A stretch of DNA of 64,000 nucleotides from Methyloversatilis discipulorum (lineage in GTDB: Bacteria > Pseudomonadota > Gammaproteobacteria > Burkholderiales > Rhodocyclaceae), in assembly GCF_018780585.1 (NCBI RefSeq), contig NZ_JADMJL010000024.1, forward strand, positions 1-64,000. Reading direction: 5' to 3'. Under the pieces are notes generated by a model. It saw nothing but the letters and a program-made list of their open reading frames with translations, did no database searches and was not told the origin of the DNA. The position numbers and the translations under genes were made by a program. The first letter of the stretch is position 1. Every line of letters begins with the position of its first letter. This document shows positions 27,450-38,443 of this stretch, in pieces.

Positions 27450-28304
27450 ATGAAGCAGCCCCCCGAGGTCGTCCCCGAGTTGTTTCCATCCGGCCACTTC
27501 TATTCGCCCTACCCCGATCCGCAGGAACTCCGGCGTAACGAGGACCGCCTGTTCGGCAACGTACCGCGCGAACTGCCCGGCATCGACATGCGTGAGACCG
27601 CGCAGCTGGCCCTGCTTGAGCGCTTCGCGCTGCTGTACTCCACTCTCCCGTTCGCCGACCAGCCCACGCCCGGACTGCGCTATCACTACCTGAATCCGGC
27701 CTACGGCCATTCCGACGCGATCATGCTGCATTGCATGCTGCGCACGCTGGCGCCGCGACGGCTGATCGAAGTCGGCTCCGGTTACTCGTCATGCGTGACG
27801 CTCGATACGAACCAGTATTTTCTGGGCCGCTCGCTGCGCACCACCTTCATCGATCCCTTCCCGCAGCTGTTGCAGTCCCTGATCAGTCCCGACGATGCGG
27901 CCCGTTCCACGATCATCGCCAGACCGCTGCAGGACGTCGGTATCGACGTGTTCAGGCAGCTGGAAGAGAACGATGTGCTGTTCATCGACTCGACGCATGT
28001 CGGCAAGGTGGGCAGCGACGTCAATCGCCTGCTGTTCGAAATCTTTCCGGCGCTGGCGCCGGGTGTCGTGATCCACCTGCACGACATCTTCTATCCCTTC
28101 GAGTATCCGAAGGAATGGATTTACGAAGGTCGTGCCTGGAACGAGGCCTACATGGTCCGCGCCTTCCTGCAGCACAACGACCGTTTCCAGGTGCTGCTGA
28201 TGAACACTTTCATGTCGCACTTCCACCGCACCTTCTTCGAAACCCGGATGCCCTTGTGCCTGCGGAACACCGGCGCCAGCCTGTGGCTGCGCAAGGTGGG
28301 CTGA
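27450..28304 (+). CDS. Class I SAM-dependent methyltransferase-like protein
   Basis: A 284-residue protein. Motif I is RLIEVGSGYSSCVTLD, then FIDPFPQLL, and NDVLFIDSTHVGKVGSDVN with HLHDIFYPFEYP toward the end, a pattern seen in Methyltransf_24-type proteins of polysaccharide clusters. The first 100 residues (FYSPYPDPQEL, YHYLNPAYGHSDA) are a family-specific extension. It is a single rightward gene between leftward methyltransferase genes, ending three bases from the convergent stop at 28308. Function inferred only from fold and context. Confidence 0.72.
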   Translation: MKQPPEVVPELFPSGHFYSPYPDPQELRRNEDRLFGNVPRELPGIDMRETAQLALLERFALLYSTLPFADQPTPGLRYHYLNPAYGHSDAIMLHCMLRTLAPRRLIEVGSGYSSCVTLDTNQYFLGRSLRTTFIDPFPQLLQSLISPDDAARSTIIARPLQDVGIDVFRQLEENDVLFIDSTHVGKVGSDVNRLLFEIFPALAPGVVIHLHDIFYPFEYPKEWIYEGRAWNEAYMVRAFLQHNDRFQVLLMNTFMSHFHRTFFETRMPLCLRNTGASLWLRKVG

Positions 28305-28307
28305 GCG

Positions 28308-28982
28308 TCACTGCTGCGGCTTGGCGTGACCGGTGAGGGCATGCAGGCGGGCCCCGTCCTCGGTCGCCGCCTGGGGATTCAGGATGCCTTCGACGCCGTA
28401 GCGGCGGCCATTCATGTAGCGCCCGATGCGATCCAGCATGCGCGCCGGGTAACGCGCCACACAGTCCGCATCCTTGACGAAGATGGCGACGAAGTCATTC
28501 CAGATGTCGAGCTGCTGATAGGCGGTGAATGATTCCAGCAGCGCCGGTCGATAGCCCGACCGTACCCCCCAGCGCATGAGCGCGTCGCCTGCGTCCGGAT
28601 AGAAGCGCCAGCAGTCGACCGGATAGCGGTGAAACTCGCCGTTCGATGGCGCGTTCAGGTAGAACAGTCCATCGGGTTTGAGCACGCGCAGCACTTCGTT
28701 GAAAGTGAGCCAGAACATGTCGACATGTTCGAAACACGAACTGCTCACCACCACGTCGGCGACGCCATCCTCGAACGGCAGTCGATAGGGGTCATCCAGC
28801 ACCACGTCCACCCCGCGGCCGGCGGCGAAATCCAGACCTACATAGCGTGCGCCGGGTGGCGCCAGCTGACGCAGGGAGCCGTTGATGTCCTGCGATCCGA
28901 TGTCGAGTATCAGCGCCGGTGCGCCGGGGTCGACATAGGTTGCAAAGAACAGCCTGCCGTTCTCCATCGCGCTGGGATGCAT
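28308..28982 (-). CDS. SAM-dependent methyltransferase (Methyltransf_11-like)
   Basis: A 224-residue protein starting at ATG 28982, preceded by AAGGGA at six bases. Motif I is unusual (LILDIGSQDINGSLR, with Gln-Asp in place of the second Gly), followed by YVGLDFAAGRGVDVV and the ADVVVSSSCFEHVDMFW segment with the post-I acidic/helix signature. LRVLKPDGLFYLNAPSNG is the usual strand 5 region. Last gene of the leftward operon that starts at 32110, 11 bp after the previous gene. Probable glycan or lipid substrate, not determined. Confidence 0.75.
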   Translation of the reverse strand: MHPSAMENGRLFFATYVDPGAPALILDIGSQDINGSLRQLAPPGARYVGLDFAAGRGVDVVLDDPYRLPFEDGVADVVVSSSCFEHVDMFWLTFNEVLRVLKPDGLFYLNAPSNGEFHRYPVDCWRFYPDAGDALMRWGVRSGYRPALLESFTAYQQLDIWNDFVAIFVKDADCVARYPARMLDRIGRYMNGRRYGVEGILNPQAATEDGARLHALTGHAKPQQ

Positions 28983-28993
28983 GTCCGTTCCCT

Positions 28994-30070
28994 TCAGTCC
29001 GCACGTCGCCGGAGCAGCGCGAGGTCCTGTGTGCCAGCCGTGGCGGGGATGATGTCCAGCACATCGAACCAGCGCGACCACCGGGTCATGATGTAGTCGG
29101 GCGAATGCATCACGTTGCGGTAGTACGAAGGATGGTCGAGCACGGCCTGCAACTGGTCGTTGGCGCCGGTATCCAGTATGCCTCTGCGATGCGCTTCGAG
29201 ATTCAGCGTGGGCGGCGTATCGAAGAACACCATCTGTGCGAGCCCCTGGACCGACAGCAGGAGCAGCGCGCCGGGACGCGTGATCCGACGCAGCTCCGTC
29301 AGCCAGGCGTCCTGCACCGGCTCGTCAAGGTGGGTGAGCACCGACAGCCCGATCACCAGATCGAATGCGCCATCCGGAAATGGGGTGGGCGGCATCAGGT
29401 CGATGTGGACGAAGCGGGCGCCGGGCAGCGTGCGGTCACAGCAGGCGACGTTGTCGGCATCGATGTCGATGCCGGTCACCGACGGCGACAGCAGCGACAG
29501 ATAGCGGCTCAGCCGGCCCGCGCCACACCCCCAGTCGAGGATGGCCTCGAAGGAGCCGATGGGACGGTCGAAACGCTCAAGCAGCAGTTGCTCGACGTGC
29601 TTGGCGATGGTGGCGCCGCCCAGCCGGAAGATCTGCGCGTTGTCCGTGCCAATGACGCGCTCGATCTGCGCTGGCGACGGCATGTCGGGCTCACGCGCGG
29701 GGTCGGCCAGATACCACGCGGTGCGGTACGACAGCCGGTGTTCGCCGAACGGGCCGGTCACGTTCAGGCGGATGAAGCCGTCGGCAAACAGGTCCGGCCT
29801 GCCGTCGCGGCGATGCCTGCAGAAGAAGCGCGAGTTCACGGCATGCGGGATGTGCGCGAACGGCGCCAGCAGGTCCGGCGACGCTAACGCACGATCGACC
29901 TGATCGAAATCGGCACCGTTGATCAGGAAGCGCAGTTGCGCCGGTTCGTTCCAGATCGACAGCGCCCATCCGGATACCGTGATGTCGTCGTCCGTGACGG
30001 CGATGTAGTCCGGCATCCATCCCAGATAGCGTGCGGCGGCGATCTGGATGTCGGCGTGATAGATGTTCAT
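28994..30070 (-). CDS. SAM-dependent methyltransferase with N-terminal extension
   Basis: A 358-residue protein. About 150 N-terminal residues of unrecognised beta-rich sequence precede a Methyltransf_25-type domain with motif I AILDWGCGAGRLSRYL, then VTGIDIDADNVACC, FVHIDLMPPTPFPDGAFD and LLLLSVQGLAQ. Its ATG overlaps the stop of a 35-codon ORF (ATGA), indicating coupling in the leftward operon with wcbI- and GSCFA-like genes. Likely modifies a surface sugar; the N-terminal part may bind the substrate. Confidence 0.77.
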   Translation of the reverse strand: MNIYHADIQIAAARYLGWMPDYIAVTDDDITVSGWALSIWNEPAQLRFLINGADFDQVDRALASPDLLAPFAHIPHAVNSRFFCRHRRDGRPDLFADGFIRLNVTGPFGEHRLSYRTAWYLADPAREPDMPSPAQIERVIGTDNAQIFRLGGATIAKHVEQLLLERFDRPIGSFEAILDWGCGAGRLSRYLSLLSPSVTGIDIDADNVACCDRTLPGARFVHIDLMPPTPFPDGAFDLVIGLSVLTHLDEPVQDAWLTELRRITRPGALLLLSVQGLAQMVFFDTPPTLNLEAHRRGILDTGANDQLQAVLDHPSYYRNVMHSPDYIMTRWSRWFDVLDIIPATAGTQDLALLRRRAD

Positions 30071-30174
30071 GCGTGTGTCGTCGAGTATCCGGAGGGCGAG
30101 TGCGTCGAGGCCCTGCCCTCACCGGGCAGGCGCAGCACACCGGCGTAATCGGTCAGCGCCTGGGCATGGTTCAT
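30067..30174 (-). CDS. Small ORF overlapping both neighbours by four bases
   Basis: A 35-residue frame (begins MNHAQALTDYAGVLRL) fills the 100-bp space between the WcbI-type gene and the methyltransferase. Its ATG overlaps the upstream stop and its stop overlaps the downstream ATG, both as ATGA. Such double coupling suggests it is translated, at least to pass ribosomes on. No homology recognised; the second half is Ser/Thr/Gly-rich. It could be a remnant of a longer gene. Confidence 0.45.
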   Translation of the reverse strand: MNHAQALTDYAGVLRLPGEGRASTHSPSGYSTTHA

Positions 30175-31070
30175 GGGCGAACGTGCTCACTCAGGAATCG
30201 TGCCGCCCGCTCGATGGCCGGGGAGAACCAGTCGGCACTTTCCAGGCGATTCTCGGTGTAGCACGCGTAGCTGCTTTCAATCAGCTCCCCCCAGGAAATC
30301 ATCCGCTCGCCATGGGTCAGCCGCAGCGCTTCGGCAGGCCTCACTTCGTCACACTCGCCCGGCGTGGATCCGGGCAACCCAGGATAGACCGGCCACAGCA
30401 GGGAGTACTTCAGCAGCCAGTCCTCCGGCGGAGGCACCGCCAGAGGTTCGACGTTCACCCGGGCCAGCATCTGCTTTGCCAGTTCGAACAGGACGGACAC
30501 GGCCGGGTGGTTCGGGCAGTGCATGAAGGTGCGGCGGGCAGCAAAAATGTAGCGGGCGTCGAACCCCAGATTCGAGAAACTGTCCAGCAGGGCCTGTCGG
30601 TGGTGCGCAAAGTCGCTCACATAACCGAGACCGGCGTAGACGAAGCGATTGAACAGCTCAGGTACGCGCGTTGCGGGCAGCTTGCAGAGGTAGGCACCGG
30701 CGATAATGGCCGAGTGATAGTGGGATGCGACAGTCTGCACATAGGTGCCGTTGCAGCGGAGCACGCAGCTGTCCGGATGAAACCCGCCGAACACCACGGT
30801 GGGGATGGCGATCACCGAACGCGGACGCGCCTGCGACAAGGCGTTCCGCAAGGCCTGCTGAGGCCCCGCGCTGGCAACGGCATACTCCGGCAGGTGCGCA
30901 AACAGCACATCCACCTCGTTCGCCAAAGCCATCACGGCCGCCAGCGTCGACTCGTCACCGTCCTCCAGCTGCTCGACCTGTATCGCATCGAACAGATGAT
31001 CGGGCGCAAGCGCTTCGAGACAGTCGAGCAGGCCGCGCGACTGGCAATTACCGACGATGCCGAATCTCAT
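30171..31070 (-). CDS. WcbI-family putative polysaccharide acetyltransferase
   Basis: A 299-residue protein whose N-terminus FGIVGNCQSRGLLDCLEAL carries the GNCQ signature of the WcbI family. WcbI takes part in Burkholderia capsule synthesis and is proposed to be an acetyltransferase or acyl-hydrolase that binds CoA. Later segments (VIAIPTVVFGGFHPD) agree with the family fold. It starts at ATG 31070, overlapping the stop of the GSCFA-family gene by four bases. Its presence supports a surface-polysaccharide role for the cluster. Confidence 0.78.
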   Translation of the reverse strand: MRFGIVGNCQSRGLLDCLEALAPDHLFDAIQVEQLEDGDESTLAAVMALANEVDVLFAHLPEYAVASAGPQQALRNALSQARPRSVIAIPTVVFGGFHPDSCVLRCNGTYVQTVASHYHSAIIAGAYLCKLPATRVPELFNRFVYAGLGYVSDFAHHRQALLDSFSNLGFDARYIFAARRTFMHCPNHPAVSVLFELAKQMLARVNVEPLAVPPPEDWLLKYSLLWPVYPGLPGSTPGECDEVRPAEALRLTHGERMISWGELIESSYACYTENRLESADWFSPAIERAARFLSEHVRP

Positions 31071-32110
31071 GGTGCGGTCAGCTGCTCTTCGTCACACCAC
31101 ACTTCGTACCACTGGTCACGCTCCGACCGGGTGGTCTGCGCGGCCGGCGATGCGTGCGCCGGCGTCTCGGTGGCCGGGCCCTGTGCCAGGTAAAGCCGCG
31201 TGAAGTAATCGACCACGTCGCGCACCCCCTCGGGAGTTACGTGGCGCATGTCTGCCTGAAAGTAGCGCCCCATCGTGTGATGGCCGGCAACGCACTCATA
31301 GGAGGGAAAGTAGGTAGTCAGATCGTCCTCTCGCGTCATCATGTCCGCCACCACGCGCAGTGCCGCCTTGGTGTAGCTGTTGGATACCAGCACATGACGC
31401 GGTTCGTAGGTGGCCGCAATGGACACCGGCGACACACTCAGCACCAGCTTCACCGATGGATTCAGCAGGCGCAGATTGCCGATCAGGTGCCGCAGGTCAT
31501 CCACCATCTCCGGCACCGAAAAATTGTGGAAGCGGCAGTCCGACTCCCCTTCCGGCCCGCCGTGCACGCCGGGCGCCAGCGGAAACACGGCGCCATCGAA
31601 ATCGGATACCCATGCTTCGGTCATCCCCAGCGTGAACACGAATACGTCGCACTGCTCGAACATCCGGCGTACGGCCGCCAGGTGCGATACACGGTCCGCG
31701 AGCAGATCATCGAGCGTGGCAAAGCCATTCGGCTCGACATTGGGCCGGAACGGGTCAACGAAGGCATCGCCCCAGCGCCAAGCCAGCTCGCGAGGCTCGA
31801 ACAATCCGTACGCGCGCTCGAACAGCTGAAGCAGTTGCCGCACGGTATAGATGTTGCCAAAACGCGCCGGGTAGACGCCGAACTGGCGGTCTGCCGGCCC
31901 GGTTTCAGTCACCAGATAGTTGAAGCCCTGCGTCGGCAGGAGGCGAGCCAGATGTTGCGCAAAGCAACTTCCCGCCGACACGATCCTGTCCGTCGTGTGG
32001 ATCAGGAGGTCGTCGTTCCCGGCCGGAACCTGCGTCATGTCGAACCCGGCAACGCCAGCGGTGCGCGACCAGAAGGCGGTGTCCGGCAGATCGGTGTAGG
32101 GATGCGGCAT
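31067..32110 (-). CDS. GSCFA-domain protein (SGNH-hydrolase-like)
   Basis: About 347 residues from ATG 32110; a TTG at 32146 is an alternative and neither has a clear ribosome site. The family signature is in [16 protein letters not shown], and [11 protein letters not shown] with [17 protein letters not shown] and [13 protein letters not shown] are further conserved GSCFA blocks. The domain is related to SGNH hydrolases and acyltransferases and occurs in polysaccharide clusters, which suggests acyl-group transfer or removal on a glycan. First gene of the leftward operon with the WcbI-like and methyltransferase genes. Confidence 0.8.
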   Translation of the reverse strand: MPHPYTDLPDTAFWSRTAGVAGFDMTQVPAGNDDLLIHTTDRIVSAGSCFAQHLARLLPTQGFNYLVTETGPADRQFGVYPARFGNIYTVRQLLQLFERAYGLFEPRELAWRWGDAFVDPFRPNVEPNGFATLDDLLADRVSHLAAVRRMFEQCDVFVFTLGMTEAWVSDFDGAVFPLAPGVHGGPEGESDCRFHNFSVPEMVDDLRHLIGNLRLLNPSVKLVLSVSPVSIAATYEPRHVLVSNSYTKAALRVVADMMTREDDLTTYFPSYECVAGHHTMGRYFQADMRHVTPEGVRDVVDYFTRLYLAQGPATETPAHASPAAQTTRSERDQWYEVWCDEEQLTAP

Positions 32111-32435
32111 TGCAGTGAGCTGGGCTGTTTCGTTCCGGGTCGCCAAGGCTACATCGAACAGGACGGTTTTTCGACCTGGGTCGAGTGTGGCGGAGCCTTA
32201 CACCCGAAACGCGTCCGACGAAGGGAAAGCTGCCAACGTGCATAGGGCCCGAGGCCCGACCGCGGAGAATTGCAGGAAGCCGGACCGAGCGGCCCTTCCT
32301 GCTCGAGGAGATGTTTTGCGTGAGCGCGTTTCGCCGGATGGTGGCACGCCGGCGTACGCCACAGAAGGCATGCCCCGGACGCAGGTCCGGAAAACAAAAA
32401 AGCCACCCCGGAGGGTGGCTTTTTCGCGGGATTCT
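32111..32435. other. Intergenic region between island operon and tRNA-Pro
   Basis: Apart from a bidirectional terminator (32396-32424) I see no gene here. The promoter of the leftward GSCFA operon should lie in the first part. Confidence 0.6.
32396..32424. terminator. Bidirectional rho-independent terminator beside tRNA-Pro
   Basis: AGCCACCC (32401-32408), loop CGGA, GGGTGGCT (32413-32420), with five A before and T-tract after, so it works in both directions. It ends the tRNA-Pro transcript on the minus strand. A decayed copy accompanies the tRNA fragment near 15886. Confidence 0.9.
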
Positions 32436-32512
32436 TGGTCGGGGAAAGAGGATTCGAACCTCCGGCCCCTGCGTCCCGAACGCAGTGCTCTACCAGGCTG
32501 AGCTATTCCCCG
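32436..32512 (-). tRNA. tRNA-Pro (anticodon CGG)
   Basis: A 77-nt cloverleaf with encoded CCA: acceptor CGGGGAA/TTCCCCG, D-arm with AGCCTGGTAGAGC, anticodon stem CTGCG/CGCAG around TTCGGGA, and T-arm GGAGG-TTCGAAT-CCTCT. It closely matches E. coli proK in loops and anticodon. Its 3' end faces the glycan island, making it the probable integration site. Confidence 0.97.
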
Positions 32513-32580
32513 AACCTCACAGCAAACTACCGAGGCAGCTCGTCGTGCCCGTTGCCGTAAGCAACGAGGCGCGCACTTTA

Positions 32581-33543
32581 CTAGAACTTTCTCTCGACTG
32601 CAAACGTTGCCAGATCGAGCAGGCTCTGCAGGTATTCATTCGCCTGCAGTCCGGCCAGTTCCGCACGCGCCAGTTCTGCTTCCTCCCTCGCGCGAACGCG
32701 GGCGATCTCGAGCGCGCCGCTGTCCACCACCGCCTTCAGCACGTCGGCCCAGTCGTCGCGCCCACCCTCCTCGATGGCATGCCGGACGACGGCAACCTGA
32801 TCCGGCGTCCCGTTCTTCATCACGTGGATCAGCGGCAGCGTGGGCTTGCCCTCGGCCAGGTCGTCACCGAGGTTCTTGCCGATCGATCCTTCGTCGCCCG
32901 AGTAATCGAGGATGTCATCGACCAGCTGGAAGGCGGTGCCCAGGTGCATGCCGAACCGTGCGAAACGCTCCTCGACGTCGGCATCGACGCCGGCCAGCAT
33001 GGCGCCGAGGCGGCTGGCCGCCTCGAACAGCTTGGCGGTCTTGTAGCGGATGACCTGCAGATAGCGGTCTTCGTCGACGTCGGCATCGTGGCAGTTCAGC
33101 AACTGCAGCACCTCGCCCTCGGCGATGATGTTGGTCGCCTCGGCCAGCACGGCCTGCACGCGCATGCTGCCGACCGACACCATCATCTGGAAGGCGCGCG
33201 AATAGAGGAAGTCACCGACCAGCACCGAGGCCGCGTTGCCGAACAGCGCGTTGGCGGTCTTGGCGCCACGGCGCAGCTCCGATTCATCCACCACGTCGTC
33301 GTGCAGCAGCGTCGCGGTATGGATGAACTCGACCACGGCGGCCAGTTCGGTACGATGCGTCCCCGAATAGCCGCAGGCGCCCGAGGTGAGCAGCACCAGC
33401 GCAGGACGCAGCCGCTTGCCGCCGGCACCGATGATGTACTCGGCCACCTGGCGCACCAGCACGACGTCCGAGTGCAGGCGCTCGCGGATGACGCCATCCA
33501 GCGCGCGCATGTCGTCCGCAATCAGGCTGTAAAGACGGTTCAT
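32581..33543 (-). CDS. ispB: Octaprenyl diphosphate synthase
   Basis: A 320-residue trans-polyprenyl diphosphate synthase that makes the ubiquinone side chain. The first Asp-rich motif is LLHDDVVDES (D82, D83, D86) and the second VDDILDYSGDEGSIGKNLGDD; the GGKRLRPALVLL segment binds isopentenyl diphosphate. ATG 33543 is preferred to an in-frame TTG three codons upstream. Divergent from rplU-rpmA, the usual arrangement in proteobacteria. Chain length (C40) is assumed from family and synteny. Confidence 0.92.
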   Translation of the reverse strand: MNRLYSLIADDMRALDGVIRERLHSDVVLVRQVAEYIIGAGGKRLRPALVLLTSGACGYSGTHRTELAAVVEFIHTATLLHDDVVDESELRRGAKTANALFGNAASVLVGDFLYSRAFQMMVSVGSMRVQAVLAEATNIIAEGEVLQLLNCHDADVDEDRYLQVIRYKTAKLFEAASRLGAMLAGVDADVEERFARFGMHLGTAFQLVDDILDYSGDEGSIGKNLGDDLAEGKPTLPLIHVMKNGTPDQVAVVRHAIEEGGRDDWADVLKAVVDSGALEIARVRAREEAELARAELAGLQANEYLQSLLDLATFAVERKF

Positions 33544-33631
33544 TGAAGACAAGGAAGTGCTGCCGGACGCGGAAAAACGCGGATGGTAGCAGCGCGCGAA
33601 AACCCGTCAAGCCGTTGATGTTTCGCAGCCT

Positions 33632-33661
33632 TTGACAAAAAGCCAGCGTCTCGGATATAGT
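33632..33661 (+). promoter_or_regulatory. Sigma-70-type promoter of rplU-rpmA
   Basis: TTGACA at 33632-33637 and TATAGT at 33656-33661 are separated by 18 bp, 33 bp before the rplU start. A strong consensus promoter, expected for ribosomal protein genes. Confidence 0.82.
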
Positions 33662-33694
33662 TGTGGATTCCCTTAAACCTTACTGGGGTTACAC

Positions 33695-34006
33695 ATGTAC
33701 GCGGTCATAAAAACCGGTGGCAAGCAGTATCGCGTTGCCGCTGGCGAAAAAATCAAGGTAGAACAGATACCTGCGGATGTGGGCTCGGAAATCGTGATCG
33801 ACCAGATTCTGATGGTCGGTGAGGGCGAATCGGTCAAGATCGGTGCGCCCCTGGTTGCCGGTGCCAGCGTTCGTGCAACGGTGCTCACTCAAGGGCGCCA
33901 CAAGAAAGTGACGATTTTCAAGATGCGCCGTCGCAAGCACTACCAGAAGCATCAAGGTCATCGTCAGAACTACACCGAACTGCGCATCGAAGCCATCAAC
34001 GGCTGA
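33695..34006 (+). CDS. rplU: 50S ribosomal protein L21
   Basis: A 103-residue protein, the standard L21 length, opening [19 protein letters not shown] and ending with the [19 protein letters not shown] block that contacts 23S rRNA. First gene of rplU-rpmA, 52 bp before rpmA. Confidence 0.98.
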   Translation: MYAVIKTGGKQYRVAAGEKIKVEQIPADVGSEIVIDQILMVGEGESVKIGAPLVAGASVRATVLTQGRHKKVTIFKMRRRKHYQKHQGHRQNYTELRIEAING

Positions 34007-34058
34007 GAATGTTGAAAAATGCGCTGAGCAGGGCTGAGCGTATCCAGGAGAGCATCAA

Positions 34059-34322
34059 ATGGCACACAAAAAAGGCGGCGGCAGTACGCGTAACGGCCGC
34101 GACTCAGAATCGAAACGCCTTGGCGTCAAGAGCTATGGCGGTCAGCTGATTTCGGCAGGCAGCATCATCGTGCGTCAGCGCGGCACCGAGTTCCACCCCG
34201 GCGACAACGTCGGCATGGGCAAGGACCACACGCTGTTCGCCAAGATTGACGGCGTCGTGCAGTTCGTCGTCAAGGGTGCAAACCGCCGTCGCGTGGTCAC
34301 CATCGTTCCGGCTGCAGCCTGA
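34059..34322 (+). CDS. rpmA: 50S ribosomal protein L27
   Basis: An 87-residue protein with the invariant N-terminus [20 protein letters not shown], whose tail reaches the peptidyl-transferase centre. It follows rplU and is closed by a terminator at 34343-34369. Confidence 0.98.
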   Translation: MAHKKGGGSTRNGRDSESKRLGVKSYGGQLISAGSIIVRQRGTEFHPGDNVGMGKDHTLFAKIDGVVQFVVKGANRRRVVTIVPAAA

Positions 34323-34342
34323 TTCCGGCTCGCCTGAACCGA

Positions 34343-34369
34343 AGCCCTGCCCGCGAGGCAGGGCTTTTT
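34343..34369 (+). terminator. Rho-independent terminator after rpmA
   Basis: AGCCCTGCC (34343-34351), loop CGCGA, GGCAGGGCT (34357-34365), then a T-tract. It separates rplU-rpmA from obg-proB, which presumably has its own promoter or partial read-through. Confidence 0.9.
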
Positions 34370-34440
34370 GTTTCTGCCGCCTGCGCATGCGGCGGCACCA
34401 AGCAAGAATTCGATATCCCAGTCACTCCAGGCACGCGTGA

Positions 34441-36635
<2,195 letters not shown>

Positions 36636-36637
<2 letters not shown>

Positions 36638-36657
36638 CGCACCCGGCCGGGTGCGTC
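36636..36657. terminator. Hairpin between convergent proB and kinase genes
   Basis: A perfect 9-bp stem, GACGCACCC / GGGTGCGTC, with a GGCC loop starts within the proB stop codon and ends just before the convergent histidine kinase stop. There is no clear T-tract, so termination is likely but not certain. Confidence 0.55.
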
Positions 36658-36661
36658 AATT

Positions 36662-38137
36662 TCACGCCAACGGCAGCGCGAATTCCAGCAAGGTGCCACG
36701 CTCCGGTGCCGGACCGATGGCAAAGCGGCCGCCCAGCGCATCGGCGCGATATTTCATGCCGAGCAGGCCGTGCGAACCGGTCTTGCCGCGCGCCGTGGCG
36801 GCGATGCCGACACCGTTGTCGCGGATTTCGAGCCGGACGGTCGGCCCATCGACCGTCAACGCGATGCGCACTTCGGTCGCCTGCGCGTGCTTCCTGATGT
36901 TCGTCAGCGCTTCCTGCGCGACACGGTAGATCGCGATCGCCCTGTCCCGATCCAGCTCCAGCGCATCCGGCAGTTCCAGGTCGACCGTGAACGGCGCTGA
37001 AGCGCGCGTCTCTTCGGCCAGCGACTCGAGCGCAGGCAACAGGCCCAGATGGGTCAGCACGGTCGGCACCAGACCTTCGATCACGCGCCGCTTGATCTGC
37101 ACGCCCTGCTCCAGGATGTCGCAGACGCGCGACAGCGACTCGACGTCCGGACTGTCCTGCTTGCGCGCCCGGCGCAGCAGCATCGACGCCTCCATCCGGC
37201 TGGCGGTCAGGATGGATCCCAGTTCGTCGTGCAGTTCGCGCGCCAGCGCGGACTTCTGCCGCTCGGCCTCGGTCTGCAGGTGGCTGGCCAGCTCCGACAG
37301 CTCTTCGGTGCGCACCCGCACCAGCGCGTCGAGCTCGTCGCGCGCCGCGCGCAGGCGGTCGGCGATCTGCGCTTCGGCCTGGCTGCGCATCGCATAGGCA
37401 CGCAACAGCAGGATGAGCATCAGCACGCCAATGGCGATGACGACGATGGCCGCCGCACGCTGGCGTTCGATTTCCTCGCCCAGCAGCGTCATCTGCTCCT
37501 CCAGATAGGCGCGCTCGGTGCGCACCAGCGGTTCGAGTGCTTCGCGCAGTTCGTTCTGGTCGACCACCGGCGGCAGGAAGGCGTCCATCACCTCGACCGG
37601 GCTCGCATCCTGCGGCAGCGCCCGCAGCCGCTTCAGCTCCTCGGACTCCGCTGCGGTCAGGCGCTTGACGACGGCGACGCGCTCCTCGTCTATGCCCCGA
37701 CGGGCTGCCCAGCCGAGCACATGGGTGCCCGCCTCGGCGAGACGCTGCACCGTAGCCAGATGCTGCGCCAGATGATCGGGCGACGGCTCCTCGGTGTAGC
37801 GTGCCTCGGTGGCCATCCCCTGCGCATTGTCGTAGACCAGATTGTTCAGCGCCGCCAGCGACAGGCGCGAAGCGTCGATTTCCTCGCGTTCGCGCTGCAT
37901 GCCCTGGAAGGTGGTCTCGGACACCGCGGCGAAAGCCACGCCGATCAGCACCACCAGCAGCGCCCCCCAGCGGAAGCGCGCCAGCCGCATCAGCACGCTG
38001 TCGGTCAGGCGTTCCGCGCCGTCGGTCGCCGACCCGGCCTTGCGCGCCGCACGCGACAACCCTTCGACGATGGCGCGATGCCGCGCCGCCGCCTTCGCCG
38101 AGCGTTCCGCGTCAGACATGTCCGACGCCCCCGCCAT
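36662..38137 (-). CDS. NarL-type membrane sensor histidine kinase
   Basis: A 491-residue kinase with two membrane helices (about 57-73 and 229-247) enclosing a helical, probably periplasmic four-helix-bundle sensor. A coiled-coil linker leads to HisKA_3 with phosphoacceptor H303 ([14 protein letters not shown]) and an HATPase domain ([17 protein letters not shown]). It is divergent from the DUF1328 gene and the response regulator genes at 38444-39594, its probable partners. Signal unknown. Confidence 0.85.
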   Translation of the reverse strand: MAGASDMSDAERSAKAAARHRAIVEGLSRAARKAGSATDGAERLTDSVLMRLARFRWGALLVVLIGVAFAAVSETTFQGMQREREEIDASRLSLAALNNLVYDNAQGMATEARYTEEPSPDHLAQHLATVQRLAEAGTHVLGWAARRGIDEERVAVVKRLTAAESEELKRLRALPQDASPVEVMDAFLPPVVDQNELREALEPLVRTERAYLEEQMTLLGEEIERQRAAAIVVIAIGVLMLILLLRAYAMRSQAEAQIADRLRAARDELDALVRVRTEELSELASHLQTEAERQKSALARELHDELGSILTASRMEASMLLRRARKQDSPDVESLSRVCDILEQGVQIKRRVIEGLVPTVLTHLGLLPALESLAEETRASAPFTVDLELPDALELDRDRAIAIYRVAQEALTNIRKHAQATEVRIALTVDGPTVRLEIRDNGVGIAATARGKTGSHGLLGMKYRADALGGRFAIGPAPERGTLLEFALPLA

Positions 38138-38241
38138 GGCGCGGACGACAGCCCGTATCGGGCGTCCCGCCTAGGATTCGATCACGCACGCTGGCAACGC
38201 CGTCCGTGCCGGCCCTGTTCCTGTTCATCAAGGAGGCTGTC

Positions 38242-38403
38242 ATGCTTCACTATGCCCTTATCTTCTTCATCGTTGCGCTGATCGCGGCATTGTTCGGCTT
38301 CGGCGGCCTCGCCGCAAGCGCGGCCGGCATCGCCAAGATCCTGTTCTTCGTATTCCTCGCGCTGACAATCGCCTCCTTCGTGGTGGGACTGTTCAAGCGC
38401 TGA
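38242..38403 (+). CDS. DUF1328 small membrane protein (YtjA-like)
   Basis: A 53-residue protein with two hydrophobic helices ([19 protein letters not shown] and [18 protein letters not shown]) and a short basic end (LFKR). An AGGAGG-like site (aaggaggctgtc) precedes ATG 38242. The family is widespread and linked to stress conditions in several bacteria, but its function is not known. It lies between a divergent kinase and a regulator gene 40 bp downstream. Confidence 0.85.
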   Translation: MLHYALIFFIVALIAALFGFGGLAASAAGIAKILFFVFLALTIASFVVGLFKR

Positions 38404-38443
38404 GGCGGATAATCCGCTCAGCTTCCACGACGACCACGCCATC

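Larger units (their letters stand above)
15886..32512. mobile_element. Putative genomic island at tRNA-Pro(CGG), surface-glycan cluster
   Basis: The island is bounded by the decayed tRNA-Pro 3' repeat (15886-15982) and the intact tRNA-Pro (32436-32512), whose 3' end faces inward, the usual geometry of a tRNA-targeted island. The genes inside (glycosyltransferases, methyltransferases, WcbI, GSCFA, outer-membrane TPR-barrel, FecR) are accessory, while both flanks (pilS-pilR-ampD and ispB-rplU-rpmA-obg-proB) are core. No integrase is present, so the element would be an old, immobile remnant. Inferred from repeats and gene content. Confidence 0.55.
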
